From the NCBI RefSeq assembly GCF_900156405.1, contig NZ_FTNN01000001.1:294224-354150 (forward strand): 59,927 bases of DNA. The letters run 5' to 3'. The notes beneath the pieces are model-generated. The model was not told where the DNA came from. It worked only from the letters and a program-made list of their open reading frames with translations, and searched no databases. Origin of the DNA: Shewanella morhuae. GTDB taxonomy: Bacteria > Pseudomonadota > Gammaproteobacteria > Enterobacterales > Shewanellaceae. Shown piece after piece: positions 49,164 to 58,566 of the stretch (position 1 is the stretch's first letter; each line of letters opens with the position of its first letter). A program made the position numbers and the translations under genes.

Positions 49164-50110
49164 AGTTTAACCCGCAGCGAATTCAGATAGGGATCAGTGC
49201 TTGCCTTTTAGGCGAGAAGGTTCGTTTTGATGGTGGACATAAAAATTCGACCTATTGTAATAAAGAAATTAAGCAATTTTTCGATTATGTTCCCGTCTGT
49301 CCTGAAATGGCGATTGGTCTAGGTGCGCCGCGTAAAAGCATCCGCTTAGTCCGTGATGGTGAAACCGTATTAGTGCAAAGCGGTGACGGCAGCTTAGATG
49401 TAACCGATAAGCTTAACCAGTACAGCGAGAGTAAGGTGCAAGAGCTAGATTTTCTCGGCGGATACTTGCTTTGCGCTAAATCGCCGACTTGCGGGATGGA
49501 ACGTGTAACAGAGTACAAAATTGGCACCAATAATGGTTCTAAATCTGGTATTGGTGTATTTGCCCGTAAGCTAATGGAACGTTATCCGCTATTGCCGGTG
49601 GAAGAAGAAGGGCGTTTACATGACATGGTACTACGGGAAAACTTTTTTACTCGGGTTTACGCCTACCACGATTGGCACCTGATGAAGCATGAAGGGTTAA
49701 CTAAGCATAAATTGGTTAAGTTTCACTCCCGTTATAAATATTTGCTGATGGCACACAGCCCTACATGGTATCGCGATCTTGGGCCGATAGTGGCGCATAT
49801 TGACGATCTGGAACACAGTGCGACCCGTTATTTCGAAGGTTTTATGACCGCCTTAAAAATCAACGCAACTCGTAAAAATCACACCAGTACATTGCAACAT
49901 ATTCAGGGTTACTTTAAAAAACATCTGAGTAAAGAGCAAAAAAATGAACTGTCTGAAGCAATAATGAAATATCGCGAAGGTTTATTGCCGTTATTAGTGC
50001 CAATCACGCTGATTAATCATTATTTACGCGAATTTCCAACGCCTTACATTGAAGAACAAGTGTATTTGCACCCCCATCCTGAGGCATTAAAGCTGCGTTA
50101 TGCCTACTAG
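49157..50110 (+). CDS. rudS: RudS: TudS (DUF523)-DUF1722 fusion, tRNA 4-thiouridine desulfidase
   Basis: 317 aa. The TudS/DUF523 domain (1-160) carries the three conserved [4Fe-4S] cysteines: C16 (GISACLLGEKVRFDGGHK), C48 (VPVCPEMAIGLG) and C112 (KSPTCGME). The DUF1722 domain (about 195-310) contains KFHSRYKYLLMAHSP and LLVPITLINHYLREF. This fusion has been described as RudS, which removes sulfur from s4U in tRNA; s4U is the near-UV chromophore responsible for UVA growth delay. AAGGAG lies 7 nt before ATG 49157; the open frame reaches 49115. First gene of the operon that also encodes photolyase, fitting photoprotection. Confidence 0.92.
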   Translation: MYKFNPQRIQIGISACLLGEKVRFDGGHKNSTYCNKEIKQFFDYVPVCPEMAIGLGAPRKSIRLVRDGETVLVQSGDGSLDVTDKLNQYSESKVQELDFLGGYLLCAKSPTCGMERVTEYKIGTNNGSKSGIGVFARKLMERYPLLPVEEEGRLHDMVLRENFFTRVYAYHDWHLMKHEGLTKHKLVKFHSRYKYLLMAHSPTWYRDLGPIVAHIDDLEHSATRYFEGFMTALKINATRKNHTSTLQHIQGYFKKHLSKEQKNELSEAIMKYREGLLPLLVPITLINHYLREFPTPYIEEQVYLHPHPEALKLRYAY

Positions 50111-50164
50111 CCAAGCTTTGTTAGGCAGTCTTTTTTGCTTTGTTCGAGTGGGTGATATTGAAAT

Positions 50165-51193
50165 ATGAAACAGATTATAACGTCCGCTAGCGACATTGAA
50201 TCTAACGGCGATGCATTATTGCCCATAGGTGAAGTGTCGGCGCTAACTGGGGTTAACGCGGTAACCTTAAGGGCATGGCAGCGCCGTTTTGGCTTAGTGA
50301 TCCCTGCTCGCACGCCCAAGGGCCATAGATTGTATACCAGCGATAATATTGAAGAAATTCATGAGATCAATGCATGGCTAGCTAAAGGCGTCGCGATCAG
50401 TAAGGTTAAACCTTTGCTGAATCGTTCAGCTAAATCATCAAATGAAATGCTTCAAAGCCAAGCTGCTGATAGCTGGGGGGAGCAAATCATTGCTTTGACA
50501 ACAGCATTATTCGACTTCAATCAGCATAAGTTACAGCAGATTCTAGATGATGCCATTGGCCTGTATCCATTTGTACTTGTGAAAGAGAAGTTACTGCAAC
50601 CATGGCTGAATCAGTTAGAAGATTTAGTTGCCGAGCGACTCGACGCTGACTTAATTATTGCTTGGTTAAAGAGTGAGCTGCTCAGCCGTATCGGTGGTCG
50701 CCCAGCTTTTGCTGGGCAAACGGTGTCAGCAAGAGTCGCTGTGATTAATTTAACCCATGGCGCACTGACCCCGCCTAATTCTACACGCAGCAAAACACTT
50801 TATTCACTGTTGTTGTTATTAGAGCTTGCGGCGCTGCGAGCCTCAGTTATCGACCTTGGCAACCAAACCATTGCTAGCGTGTCACTGTTGAGTAATCGGC
50901 TTAACCTTGATGCGCTTTTACTGCTGCCTGAACCGAATCACTCGGGCACTGAACAAGCAGAAATGCAGGCCGTGTTAGCGCAAATGACGTTTCCATGTCG
51001 GTTTGTTGGCCCCTTTGCCCCGACGTTAACGTCCTTATCTGCTTTTTACACATCTTCAATTGCAGACTTAATTGGGCAAGTGCCGGCTCGCTCGACGAGC
51101 AAGGCTCGTAAAAGTATCAAACACACTGAAAAAATCGCCGCAGTAAGTCACAGTGAACATCACAACGCTAGGAAAAATCATGACATCAGCTAA
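50165..51193 (+). CDS. MerR-family regulator, LitR/CarH-like but without B12 ligands
   Basis: 342 aa. MerR HTH at about 19-85: LPIGEVSALTGVNAVTLRAWQRRFGL, PKGHRLYTSDNI. This is followed by a helical bundle and a Rossmann-like domain (about 188-300), the layout of the light-sensing cobalamin regulators LitR/CarH. The W-x9-E-H motif is W147-x9-E157-R158, so the His is Arg, and the segment corresponding to PPGExH reads TPPNSTRSKT with no ligand His. Adenosyl-B12 binding is therefore doubtful. A 40-residue basic, Ser-rich tail overlaps the phrB start. Probably regulates its own operon through the TATACA-N13-TGTACA sites. Confidence 0.88.
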   Translation: MKQIITSASDIESNGDALLPIGEVSALTGVNAVTLRAWQRRFGLVIPARTPKGHRLYTSDNIEEIHEINAWLAKGVAISKVKPLLNRSAKSSNEMLQSQAADSWGEQIIALTTALFDFNQHKLQQILDDAIGLYPFVLVKEKLLQPWLNQLEDLVAERLDADLIIAWLKSELLSRIGGRPAFAGQTVSARVAVINLTHGALTPPNSTRSKTLYSLLLLLELAALRASVIDLGNQTIASVSLLSNRLNLDALLLLPEPNHSGTEQAEMQAVLAQMTFPCRFVGPFAPTLTSLSAFYTSSIADLIGQVPARSTSKARKSIKHTEKIAAVSHSEHHNARKNHDIS

Positions 51194-52664
51194 ACATCAT
51201 TCAATCACTTTGCCGGATCAAAATGTGTTGATGTGGTTTCGCCAGGATTTACGTCTTGCTGATAATCAGGCGTTAACCGCTGCTTGTGATTGGGCGAGGG
51301 AGAATGGTACGGCATTGAAAGCGATTTACATCGCTACGCCAACCCAGTGGCAACAGCATGATGTTGCGCCCGTTCAGCTCGACTTTATTGAGCGGCATAT
51401 TAATTTGCTTGCCCAAGGGTTAGCTAGCTTAGGCATCGCATTTGAGCTTATTCAGCTAGACACCTTTGCCGATGTGCCAAAATTTATGCTCGATTATTGC
51501 CAGCAACACAGTGTTACTCGAGTGTTTGCAGGCAAAGAGCCAGAAATTAACGAGCAACTACGCGACCAAGCCTGTATTGAATCAGGCATACCCTTGGTAT
51601 TAACTGACGAGCATTGTTTACTGGCACCGGGTAGCGTACTTAATTTATCCGGCGGCATGTATAAGGTTTTCACGCCTTTTAGCCGTAAGTGGCGAGAAAT
51701 CGCCGCCCGTAAAGCCATTTTACCTCTTGCTGTTCCCGCGCCGCTGGGGCCAGTCATCAATGAGCCACAACAGCTGACCTTTATCAATACGCTTAAACTA
51801 TCGAGCGCACTATGGGCCGCGGGCGAAGGGCAGGCTAAGCGCTTACTATCAGAATTTATTCAACAGAAAGTTCAGGATTATAAGCAAGATAGAGATTTCC
51901 CGGCCATCGATGGTACCAGTTCAATATCACCTTATTTGGCGATTGGCGTGCTCAGTTCAAGGCAATGCGTGGCTGCGCTACTGCACCATTTCCCCGAGGT
52001 GATTGTTGATGATACTAGCCCAGCTCGAACTTGGTTAAATGAGCTTACTTGGCGTGAGTTTTATCGTCACTTGCTGGTGGCATTTCCTGATTTATCTAAG
52101 AATCATAATTTTAATCGTCAAGCAGATAAAGTGCAGTGGCGCAATAATCCCGATGAGTTCACGGCATGGTGTGAGGGGCAAACGGGCTATCCAATTGTGG
52201 ACGCCGCGATGCGACAGCTTAATCAAACCGGTTGGATGCACAATCGCCTGCGTATGGTCGTTGCCAGCTTTTTAACAAAGCATTTGTTGATTGATTGGCG
52301 TTGGGGTGAGCGTTATTTTCGTCAAAAGCTGATTGACGGTGATTTAGCCGCTAACAATGGCGGTTGGCAATGGTCTGCAGGTTGTGGCTGTGATGCCCAG
52401 CCTTATTTCCGTATTTTTAATCCCATAAGCCAGAGCGAAAAGTTTGATCCAGATGGCAGCTTCATCCGTAAGTACCTACCAGAGCTCGCATCTTGGGGAA
52501 TTAAGCAATTACATCAACCTAGTGCAGCCAAAACACCGTCTTTGTTTGAAGCGCCGTTATTTAATACTCAAACGGCTTATCCAAGTGCGATTGTTGACCA
52601 CAGCACCGCAAGAGTCAGGGCGTTAACCGTGTTGGGCGTATTAAAAAAAGCCGCGATTACCTAG
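51180..52664 (+). CDS. phrB: Deoxyribodipyrimidine photolyase (class I CPD)
   Basis: 494 aa. Blue-light enzyme that splits cyclobutane pyrimidine dimers using reduced FAD. The N-terminal antenna domain begins VLMWFRQDLRLADNQAL. The FAD/catalytic domain has ISPYLAIGVLSSRQC, LNELTWREFYRHLL and WCEGQTGYPIVDAAMRQL, followed by GWMHNRLRMVVASFLTKHLL, DWRWGERYF and NNGGWQWSAGCGCDAQPYFR, including the Trp residues of the electron-transfer chain and the dimer pocket. ATG 51180 has AGGA 6 nt upstream and overlaps the merR stop by 14 nt. Confidence 0.97.
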   Translation: MTSAKHHSITLPDQNVLMWFRQDLRLADNQALTAACDWARENGTALKAIYIATPTQWQQHDVAPVQLDFIERHINLLAQGLASLGIAFELIQLDTFADVPKFMLDYCQQHSVTRVFAGKEPEINEQLRDQACIESGIPLVLTDEHCLLAPGSVLNLSGGMYKVFTPFSRKWREIAARKAILPLAVPAPLGPVINEPQQLTFINTLKLSSALWAAGEGQAKRLLSEFIQQKVQDYKQDRDFPAIDGTSSISPYLAIGVLSSRQCVAALLHHFPEVIVDDTSPARTWLNELTWREFYRHLLVAFPDLSKNHNFNRQADKVQWRNNPDEFTAWCEGQTGYPIVDAAMRQLNQTGWMHNRLRMVVASFLTKHLLIDWRWGERYFRQKLIDGDLAANNGGWQWSAGCGCDAQPYFRIFNPISQSEKFDPDGSFIRKYLPELASWGIKQLHQPSAAKTPSLFEAPLFNTQTAYPSAIVDHSTARVRALTVLGVLKKAAIT

Positions 52665-52687
52665 ATTAGGATTGGAGCAATAACCAG

Positions 52688-53134
52688 ATGATAAATAGTG
52701 CCGTGATTAAGCCTAATCCACTCGTGGATAATTTTATTGAACTGTATCAGGCGTTAAATAAAAATAATCTGCATCTGCTGGGGCAAGTGTATGGCGACGA
52801 CATTATCTTCACTGATCCAATGCATCAAATCAGCGGTCTTGAGTCATTAACCCAGTACTTCGCTAAGTTATATGAGAACGTCCAACACATTCAATTTGAA
52901 ATCAAAGAAGTGCAGCAGAGTGACAGCCAAGCTTCACTCTTTTGGCAAATGCAGTACCGCCATCCTAAATTAAATAAGGGTCAGTTGATTCGTGTTGACG
53001 GTATGAGTCAGCTCAAATTTAACGACAAGATTTATTTCCATAGGGATTATTTTGACCTTGGACAAATGCTATATGAGCAGGTGCCTTGTGTTGGTGGGCT
53101 TATTCGGTTGCTTAAAATGAGGGCGGCAAAGTGA
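52688..53134 (+). CDS. NTF2/SnoaL-like protein
   Basis: 148 aa, a single cone-shaped alpha+beta domain: FIELYQALNKNNLHLLGQVYGDDIIFTDPMHQI, then LFWQMQYRHPKL and HRDYFDLGQMLYEQVP. The family includes small-molecule isomerases and cyclases and many with no known activity. It is a constant partner of the SDR and flavoprotein genes in this type of operon. GGAG is 11 nt before ATG; its stop overlaps the next start (GTGA). Confidence 0.87.
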   Translation: MINSAVIKPNPLVDNFIELYQALNKNNLHLLGQVYGDDIIFTDPMHQISGLESLTQYFAKLYENVQHIQFEIKEVQQSDSQASLFWQMQYRHPKLNKGQLIRVDGMSQLKFNDKIYFHRDYFDLGQMLYEQVPCVGGLIRLLKMRAAK

Positions 53135-53931
53135 TCAACGCCATTAACCCGATGGCACTCAAAACTGTGCTTATTACAGGTGCTAGCTCAGGTATTGGGC
53201 TGCAACTGGCAAAGGATTATTTAGCACTGGGGTGGCATGTGATTGCCTGTGGCCGCTCCCTACAAAAACTCGAAGCGTTAGCACTTAAAGAGCTTGGAAT
53301 TGTCACACTGCTAAACTTTGATATTACCCAGCGCAGCCAAGTGCAGCAGGCTGGCCAAGATTTAGCCGAGTCATTAACACAAACCGACCGTCAGCTTGAT
53401 TTAGTTATTCTAAATGCCGGCAGTTGTGAATACATCGATGATGCTAAAGCCTTTGATGATGCGTTATTTGAGCGTGTTGTTCATACCAATTTAATTGCAA
53501 TGGGATATTGCCTTGGGGCATTTTTACCATTAATGCCAAGGGGCTCGCGCATTGGATTGATGAGTTCTAGCGCTATTTATTTGCCCTTTCCACGTGCAGA
53601 AGCCTATGGCGCCTCAAAAGCTGGCGTGCAGTATTTAGCATCAAGTTTGGCGCTTGATCTTGTTAACAGTGATATTGGTGTCAGTCTAATTTGTCCTGGT
53701 TTTGTGGCGACGCCACTGACGGCTAAAAACGATTTTTCTATGCCGATGCAAGTGAGTGTACAAGCGGCCTCTAAAGCCATCCGTAACGGACTAGAACACA
53801 ATAAACGCGAGATCCACTTCCCGCGCCGCTTTACCTATTTATTAAAATTGATGTCGTTTTTGCCGGCTTTTGTGTGGCAAAAAATGATAGCTAACGACAC
53901 CCAATCCAAGTCGCTTAAGGACAAGAACTGA
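53131..53931 (+). CDS. Short-chain dehydrogenase/reductase
   Basis: 266 aa. NAD(P)-binding GASSGIG (TGASSGIGLQLAKDY), NAG (VILNAGSCEY), catalytic Ser in GLMSSSAIY and Tyr-Lys in YGASK. The C-terminus (FTYLLKLMSFLPAFVWQKMI) is hydrophobic and may sit at the membrane, suggesting a lipid-like substrate. The start is GTG 53131 with GAGG upstream and 4-nt overlap with the NTF2-like gene; its stop shares a base with the next ATG. Confidence 0.93.
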   Translation: MINAINPMALKTVLITGASSGIGLQLAKDYLALGWHVIACGRSLQKLEALALKELGIVTLLNFDITQRSQVQQAGQDLAESLTQTDRQLDLVILNAGSCEYIDDAKAFDDALFERVVHTNLIAMGYCLGAFLPLMPRGSRIGLMSSSAIYLPFPRAEAYGASKAGVQYLASSLALDLVNSDIGVSLICPGFVATPLTAKNDFSMPMQVSVQAASKAIRNGLEHNKREIHFPRRFTYLLKLMSFLPAFVWQKMIANDTQSKSLKDKN

Positions 53932-55181
53932 TGAAAAACATCGCTATCGTCGGCACCGGTATTTCTGGATTAACCTGCGGGCATTTACTCAGCGAATCGC
54001 ATCAAGTGACCGTATTTGAGGCCAATGATTATATTGGTGGGCATACTGCAACCGTCGATATAGAGCATCAAGGCCAAACCTATGCCATAGATACAGGTTT
54101 TATCGTATTTAACGACAGAACTTATCCGCGGTTTGAGCGTTTATTAAAGCGTCTTAAAGTCACGACATTACCGACTGAGATGAGCTTTAGCGTACATAAT
54201 GCGCTCACTGGGCTTGAGTATAATGGCAACAATTTAGGCAGTTTGTTTGCCCAAAAGCGTAATCTACTCAATCCGCGTTTTTGGGCTTTTTTAAGGGAAA
54301 TTCTACGTTTTAACAAAGGCTGTAAAGCTCTATATCAACAAGATATTTATCCTGATGGCAACTTAGGTGATTACTTAGATAGTGAGAACTTTTCGTCCTT
54401 TTTTGCTGAGCATTATATTTTACCTATGGGCGCGGCTATTTGGTCTTCCAGCATCGAAGATATGCGCTCCTTTTCATTAAAGTTTTTTATCCGCTTTTTC
54501 GAGCACCACGGATTATTAAATGTCAGTGATAGGCCGCAATGGTATGTACTACAGGGCGGATCTCGTAGTTATATTCCTGATTTAATTGCCCCCTTTAAAG
54601 ACAATATCCGCCTCAATTCTCCGGTCTCGGCTATAGAACGCCATGGCAATGGCGTTAAATTACAGGTTAACGGGCAGTGGCTAGAATTTGATGAGGTGAT
54701 CCTCGCCTGTCATAGCGACCAAGCGCTGCGGATGTTAAAGGATCCGACGGCCGCGGAACAGGCCATTCTGGGTGATTTAAGTTACCAAGATAATGATGTT
54801 GTATTGCACATGGATACTACCATTTTGCCAAAGCGCAAAGCCGCGTGGGCGAGTTGGAATTATCGTTTAGACGGCGATACAAAGCGTCCGGCTTCAGTGA
54901 CTTACAACATGAATATTCTGCAGCAGTTACCAGCCAATGCGCCGACTTTTTGTGTCACTTTAAATCAGTCAGAATTGATTGATACGTCCAAAGTGCTGCG
55001 CCGTTTTAACTATGCTCATCCAGTATTTAACGAGGCCAGCCTTAAAGCCCAAAGCCGTCGTGAAGAGATTTCGGGGCAAAACCATACTCATTTTGCCGGC
55101 GCTTATTGGCACAACGGTTTCCATGAAGATGGCGTACGCAGTGCACTTGATGTGTGCGCACATTTTGGGGTCAGCCTATGA
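53931..55181 (+). CDS. FAD-dependent amine-oxidase/desaturase-like protein
   Basis: 416 aa. Dinucleotide-binding [13 protein letters not shown] (residues 8-20) then [15 protein letters not shown], the opening of the amine oxidase/phytoene desaturase superfamily. Also [47 protein letters not shown] and, at the end, [20 protein letters not shown], the FAD-contacting C-terminal block. Proteins of this type sit beside DUF1365 and Cfa-like genes in many bacteria; in Rhodobacter related genes take part in unusual fatty-acid synthesis under sigma-E. The exact reaction here is unknown. AAGGA is 9 nt upstream. Confidence 0.92.
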   Translation: MKNIAIVGTGISGLTCGHLLSESHQVTVFEANDYIGGHTATVDIEHQGQTYAIDTGFIVFNDRTYPRFERLLKRLKVTTLPTEMSFSVHNALTGLEYNGNNLGSLFAQKRNLLNPRFWAFLREILRFNKGCKALYQQDIYPDGNLGDYLDSENFSSFFAEHYILPMGAAIWSSSIEDMRSFSLKFFIRFFEHHGLLNVSDRPQWYVLQGGSRSYIPDLIAPFKDNIRLNSPVSAIERHGNGVKLQVNGQWLEFDEVILACHSDQALRMLKDPTAAEQAILGDLSYQDNDVVLHMDTTILPKRKAAWASWNYRLDGDTKRPASVTYNMNILQQLPANAPTFCVTLNQSELIDTSKVLRRFNYAHPVFNEASLKAQSRREEISGQNHTHFAGAYWHNGFHEDGVRSALDVCAHFGVSL

Positions 55182-56002
55182 CACTTCTTAATATGCCAGA
55201 GCACAATGTGGCAGAGCTTAATAGCGGTATTTATTATGGCACTGTGTCTCACAGCCGTTTTACGCCGGTTAAACATAGTTTTGACTACGAAATGGCGCTG
55301 ATGGCCATTGATTTAGATGAAGTCGATAAAATTAGCGCTATGGGACGAGTTTTTGCGAGCCAGCATCGCGCTTTACTGCGATTTAATCCTCAAGACTATT
55401 TAAGGTCTTTTACGAAGAAAACCAATGAAAGCAATGCCGTGGCTGTGGCAGATCCGAGCGTGGCAGCGCTCAAGAGTCGAGTATTGGCGCAAGTGAGCGA
55501 GTTAGGTGGGGCTAGGCCATGTGACCGCGTACTGTTTGTTGGTCAGATGCGTCATTTTGGTATTTATTTCAGCCCAGTTAACTTCTATTTTTGTTATCAA
55601 AATCAAACACCGTTATACATGCTCGCAGAAGTGAGCAATACCCCTTGGGATCAACGTCATTGTTATTTGGTGGATTTAACAACGCCAAAAGCCTCTGACA
55701 AGGTTTTTCACGTATCACCTTTTATGTCATTGGACATGCGTTATCTCTGGCACGTGTCTGCCCCAAGTGAGCGCTTGAATATTGGTATCGAAAACCAGTC
55801 GGCGCAAGAGGGCAGTAAAAAACTGTTTAACGCCAATTTAGTGATGAAGCGCCAAGCTATCAACGCTAAGAATTTACGCACACTTTTGTTTCGCTTCCCT
55901 TTTATGACGCTTAAGATCTTTTTCGGGATTTATTGGCAAGCGTTAAAACTCTTTTTCAAACGTGTGCCTTTTGTGCCGCATCCAGCTCAGGTGGAGAAAT
56001 AA
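55178..56002 (+). CDS. DUF1365 family protein
   Basis: 274 aa from ATG 55178, which overlaps the flavoprotein stop (ATGA). Family blocks: [83 protein letters not shown] and, near the C-terminus, [30 protein letters not shown]. No known catalytic motif, but it nearly always accompanies the amine-oxidase-like gene and Cfa, so a role in the same lipid modification is likely. Confidence 0.93.
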   Translation: MTLLNMPEHNVAELNSGIYYGTVSHSRFTPVKHSFDYEMALMAIDLDEVDKISAMGRVFASQHRALLRFNPQDYLRSFTKKTNESNAVAVADPSVAALKSRVLAQVSELGGARPCDRVLFVGQMRHFGIYFSPVNFYFCYQNQTPLYMLAEVSNTPWDQRHCYLVDLTTPKASDKVFHVSPFMSLDMRYLWHVSAPSERLNIGIENQSAQEGSKKLFNANLVMKRQAINAKNLRTLLFRFPFMTLKIFFGIYWQALKLFFKRVPFVPHPAQVEK

Positions 56003-56003
56003 C

Positions 56004-57257
56004 ATGGAAAATACTGCTTCGCAAACCTCAATCACCACAGAGAAACTGCCCGACAGTATTGCGCGTAAGGTGTTACTTAAGGCGCTTGAAAGCTTACCTC
56101 ATGGCTGTTTGACTTTAGTTGAAGGCGATAAGAGTTATCGTTTTGGTGAGGCTCAAACTGATTTGCATGCCACCTTGGTGGTTAAGCATCCGAGTTTTTA
56201 TCGCCAAGTGATGCTTGCCGGTTCTATTGGCGCGGGTGAGGGCTATATCCAAGGCCATTGGACCAGCCCAGATTTAACTAAAGTGGTGCAATTGTTTGCC
56301 CGTAATTTAGCTTTGCTTGATAGGATTGAGGCCAAATTCTCTTGGTTAACAGGCACGATAAACCGAGTTAAGCATGTACTTAATCGTAATTCACAAGAGG
56401 GTTCAAAGCGTAATATTCTTGCCCATTATGATTTAGGTAATGCTATGTATGAGCAATTTCTCGACCGAGAAATGCTGTATTCCAGTGCGCTTTATCCCCA
56501 TGAAGAAGCCAGTTTACAAGAGGCGCAGCAGTTTAAGTTAATGACTATCTGTGAGCGACTCGATTTACAACCGGGGCAAACTCTATTGGAAATCGGTACC
56601 GGTTGGGGAGCTTTGGCAATTTATGCGGCCAAACATTATGGCGTACATGTGACGACGACAACGATTTCTGATGCTCAATATGCCTACGCCAAAGCGCGTG
56701 TCGAACAGGAAGGGTTAAGCGATAAAGTTACCCTGTTAACGGAGGATTATCGCAATCTTACGGGCGAATATGACAGAGTTGTTTCCATCGAAATGATTGA
56801 AGCGGTAGGGCATGAATATTTACCCGGTTTCTTTAAAAAGCTGGAATCACTGTTAAAACCCCATGGGCGCATGTTGCTGCAAGCCATTACGATTGCTGAC
56901 CAACGTTACGATAGCTATCGCAAAGGCGTTGATTTTATTCAACGGTATATTTTCCCGGGTGGCTGCTTACCTTCGGTTAGCCAAATGGCCGGTCATATTG
57001 CCAAGCAAACGGATATGGTGGTGTGGTCGCTCAATGATATGGGGCTTGATTACGCTAAAACCTTAAAGCATTGGCATGAGAATTTTGATCATGCCATAGA
57101 TGAAATCCGCACATTAGGCTATGGCGAAGACTTTATCCGCATGTGGAAATTCTACTTAAGTTATTGTGAAGGTGGATTTTTAGAGCGTACGACTAGCACT
57201 GTACATTTGGTTGCAGTGCGTCCTGATTATCGTCTGCCCGCAGCACAATCACTGTAG
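56004..57257 (+). CDS. cfa: Cyclopropane-fatty-acyl-phospholipid synthase-type methyltransferase
   Basis: 417 aa. SAM-dependent methyltransferase acting on unsaturated acyl chains of membrane phospholipid. NILAHYDLGNAMYEQFLDREMLYSSALY, SAM motif I LLEIGTGWGALAIYAAKHYG, TTTISDAQYAYAKARV, VSIEMIEAVGHEY, QAITIADQRYDSYRKGVDFIQRYIFPGG and FYLSYCEGGFLERTTSTVHL are canonical Cfa blocks, including the Glu, Tyr and Cys that surround the bicarbonate site. It could make cyclopropane acids or only a methylated intermediate. ATG 56004 has GGTGGAG 7 nt upstream, 1 bp after the DUF1365 stop. Confidence 0.95.
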   Translation: MENTASQTSITTEKLPDSIARKVLLKALESLPHGCLTLVEGDKSYRFGEAQTDLHATLVVKHPSFYRQVMLAGSIGAGEGYIQGHWTSPDLTKVVQLFARNLALLDRIEAKFSWLTGTINRVKHVLNRNSQEGSKRNILAHYDLGNAMYEQFLDREMLYSSALYPHEEASLQEAQQFKLMTICERLDLQPGQTLLEIGTGWGALAIYAAKHYGVHVTTTTISDAQYAYAKARVEQEGLSDKVTLLTEDYRNLTGEYDRVVSIEMIEAVGHEYLPGFFKKLESLLKPHGRMLLQAITIADQRYDSYRKGVDFIQRYIFPGGCLPSVSQMAGHIAKQTDMVVWSLNDMGLDYAKTLKHWHENFDHAIDEIRTLGYGEDFIRMWKFYLSYCEGGFLERTTSTVHLVAVRPDYRLPAAQSL

Positions 57258-57305
57258 TGGGAGGAGACCACCACATCAGGTTACTTAGGCATCAGTGAGG
57301 AAAAA

Positions 57306-57881
57306 ATGAAATCGATGTTAGCTAACTCTCGCCACCTTCCGAAACATCAGGGTTTTGTTCTTTACAATGCCCTGAGTTTTCAAGTTGTATGGTGGTCTAG
57401 TGTGCTTTGGCTTAATTTGTCGCTTGTACTGACAATACCGCTGCTATTCGTGCATTTTATTTTATTGTCTTCATCGGGAAAGGCGCAATATCGCAAAATA
57501 GATTTGAGTTTGATGTTGAAGATTGCTGCTTTGGGAATAGGCATAGACACAGTGCTGTCAGTTTTAGGCGTGTTTGAGTTTGCGTTTTTTCCTTGGTGGC
57601 TTGGCTGTCTGTGGTTGCACTTTTCGTTGAGCTTGAATCATAGTTTGGCTTTCATACGGCCTTTATCTCTGATATGTCAGGCGCTCATCGGTGGCATATT
57701 TGGCACATTAAGTTATTTGGCTGGGGCGCAGTTCCATGCTGTGAATTTACCCTATGGCACTGTGGTTTCGGCGTTAATTCTATTTGTTGTTTGGTCTATT
57801 TTACTACCATTTGCGGTTCAATGTGCTAATCCATATGGTTTCAATCGTCGCTCTAAAGCTCGCTCTTTTACGATATTTTGA
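57306..57881 (+). CDS. DUF2878 family membrane protein
   Basis: 191 aa with about five TM helices (about 23-55, 68-85, 90-110, 118-140 and 150-170). FVLYNALSFQVVWWSSVL and PWWLGCLWLHFSLSLNHSLAF, with GGIFGTLSYLAGAQFHAV are the DUF2878 pattern. Function unknown. GAGG is 5 nt before ATG and it lies 48 bp after cfa in the same direction. Its position in the operon suggests a membrane partner for the lipid-modification genes. Confidence 0.85.
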   Translation: MKSMLANSRHLPKHQGFVLYNALSFQVVWWSSVLWLNLSLVLTIPLLFVHFILLSSSGKAQYRKIDLSLMLKIAALGIGIDTVLSVLGVFEFAFFPWWLGCLWLHFSLSLNHSLAFIRPLSLICQALIGGIFGTLSYLAGAQFHAVNLPYGTVVSALILFVVWSILLPFAVQCANPYGFNRRSKARSFTIF

Positions 57882-57945
57882 TATTAATTAAATGGGTTAG
57901 CGCATGCTAGATGTGAGTAATATTTGGCAGTAAAGGAGAATTTCT

Positions 57946-58566
57946 ATGGCAGTGATTTTAAACCGTTATTACAACTTAAAGCTTAGTTTATCTTTTCTTA
58001 ACTCAAGCGGGTTAGGTTTACTGCTGCTTACTCTATTCACTGCGCCTTTAGCCGCACGAGAGGGGGATGCTTTAGCGTCAACAACTGCCGTTGTTGAAAG
58101 TTCAGAGGTTAGCGAGCCTACGCAGAATTTCCTCGAAGTGGGCCGTGGAGAAATGGATTGGCTGTGGTTTAGTTTATATAAAGCCAAACTGATGACGCTA
58201 ACGGGTCGTTATCAACAGGGACAATATCCTCTACTACTGGACATTGAATATTACCGAGATATTGCAGCCGAAGATCTGTTACAAGCAACGCGGGAACAAT
58301 GGCAGCATTTACAGTTTTCTGCCGATGATATTGAACGTTGGCAAAGTTTATTAACTGCGACTTGGCCCGATGTGAAACCGGGCGATCATTTAAGCTTTAA
58401 GGCTATCGATGAGCAAACCAGTCAGTTTTTCTTTAATCAACAACCATTAGGTGTTATGCACGATGCGAATTTCGCTGCAGCATTTTTAGCCATTTGGCTA
58501 TCTAAAGACACCAGCCGTCCGAGTTTGCGGGCGCAATTACTCGGAGAAAAATCATGCGATTGTTAA
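57946..58566 (+). CDS. Chalcone-isomerase-like periplasmic protein
   Basis: 206 aa. A hydrophobic N-terminus (GLGLLLLTLFTAPLAA, about 23-38) acts as signal peptide. The mature part has FLEVGRGEMDWLWFSLYKAKLMT, LLLDIEYYRDIAAEDLLQATREQW, WPDVKPGDHLSFKAI, TSQFFFNQQPLGVMHDANFAAAFLAIWLS: the bacterial CHI-like fold, whose relatives bind fatty acids rather than chalcones. So a periplasmic lipid-binding role is plausible. AAGGAG precedes the ATG; it overlaps the next gene by 13 nt. Confidence 0.88.
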   Translation: MAVILNRYYNLKLSLSFLNSSGLGLLLLTLFTAPLAAREGDALASTTAVVESSEVSEPTQNFLEVGRGEMDWLWFSLYKAKLMTLTGRYQQGQYPLLLDIEYYRDIAAEDLLQATREQWQHLQFSADDIERWQSLLTATWPDVKPGDHLSFKAIDEQTSQFFFNQQPLGVMHDANFAAAFLAIWLSKDTSRPSLRAQLLGEKSCDC

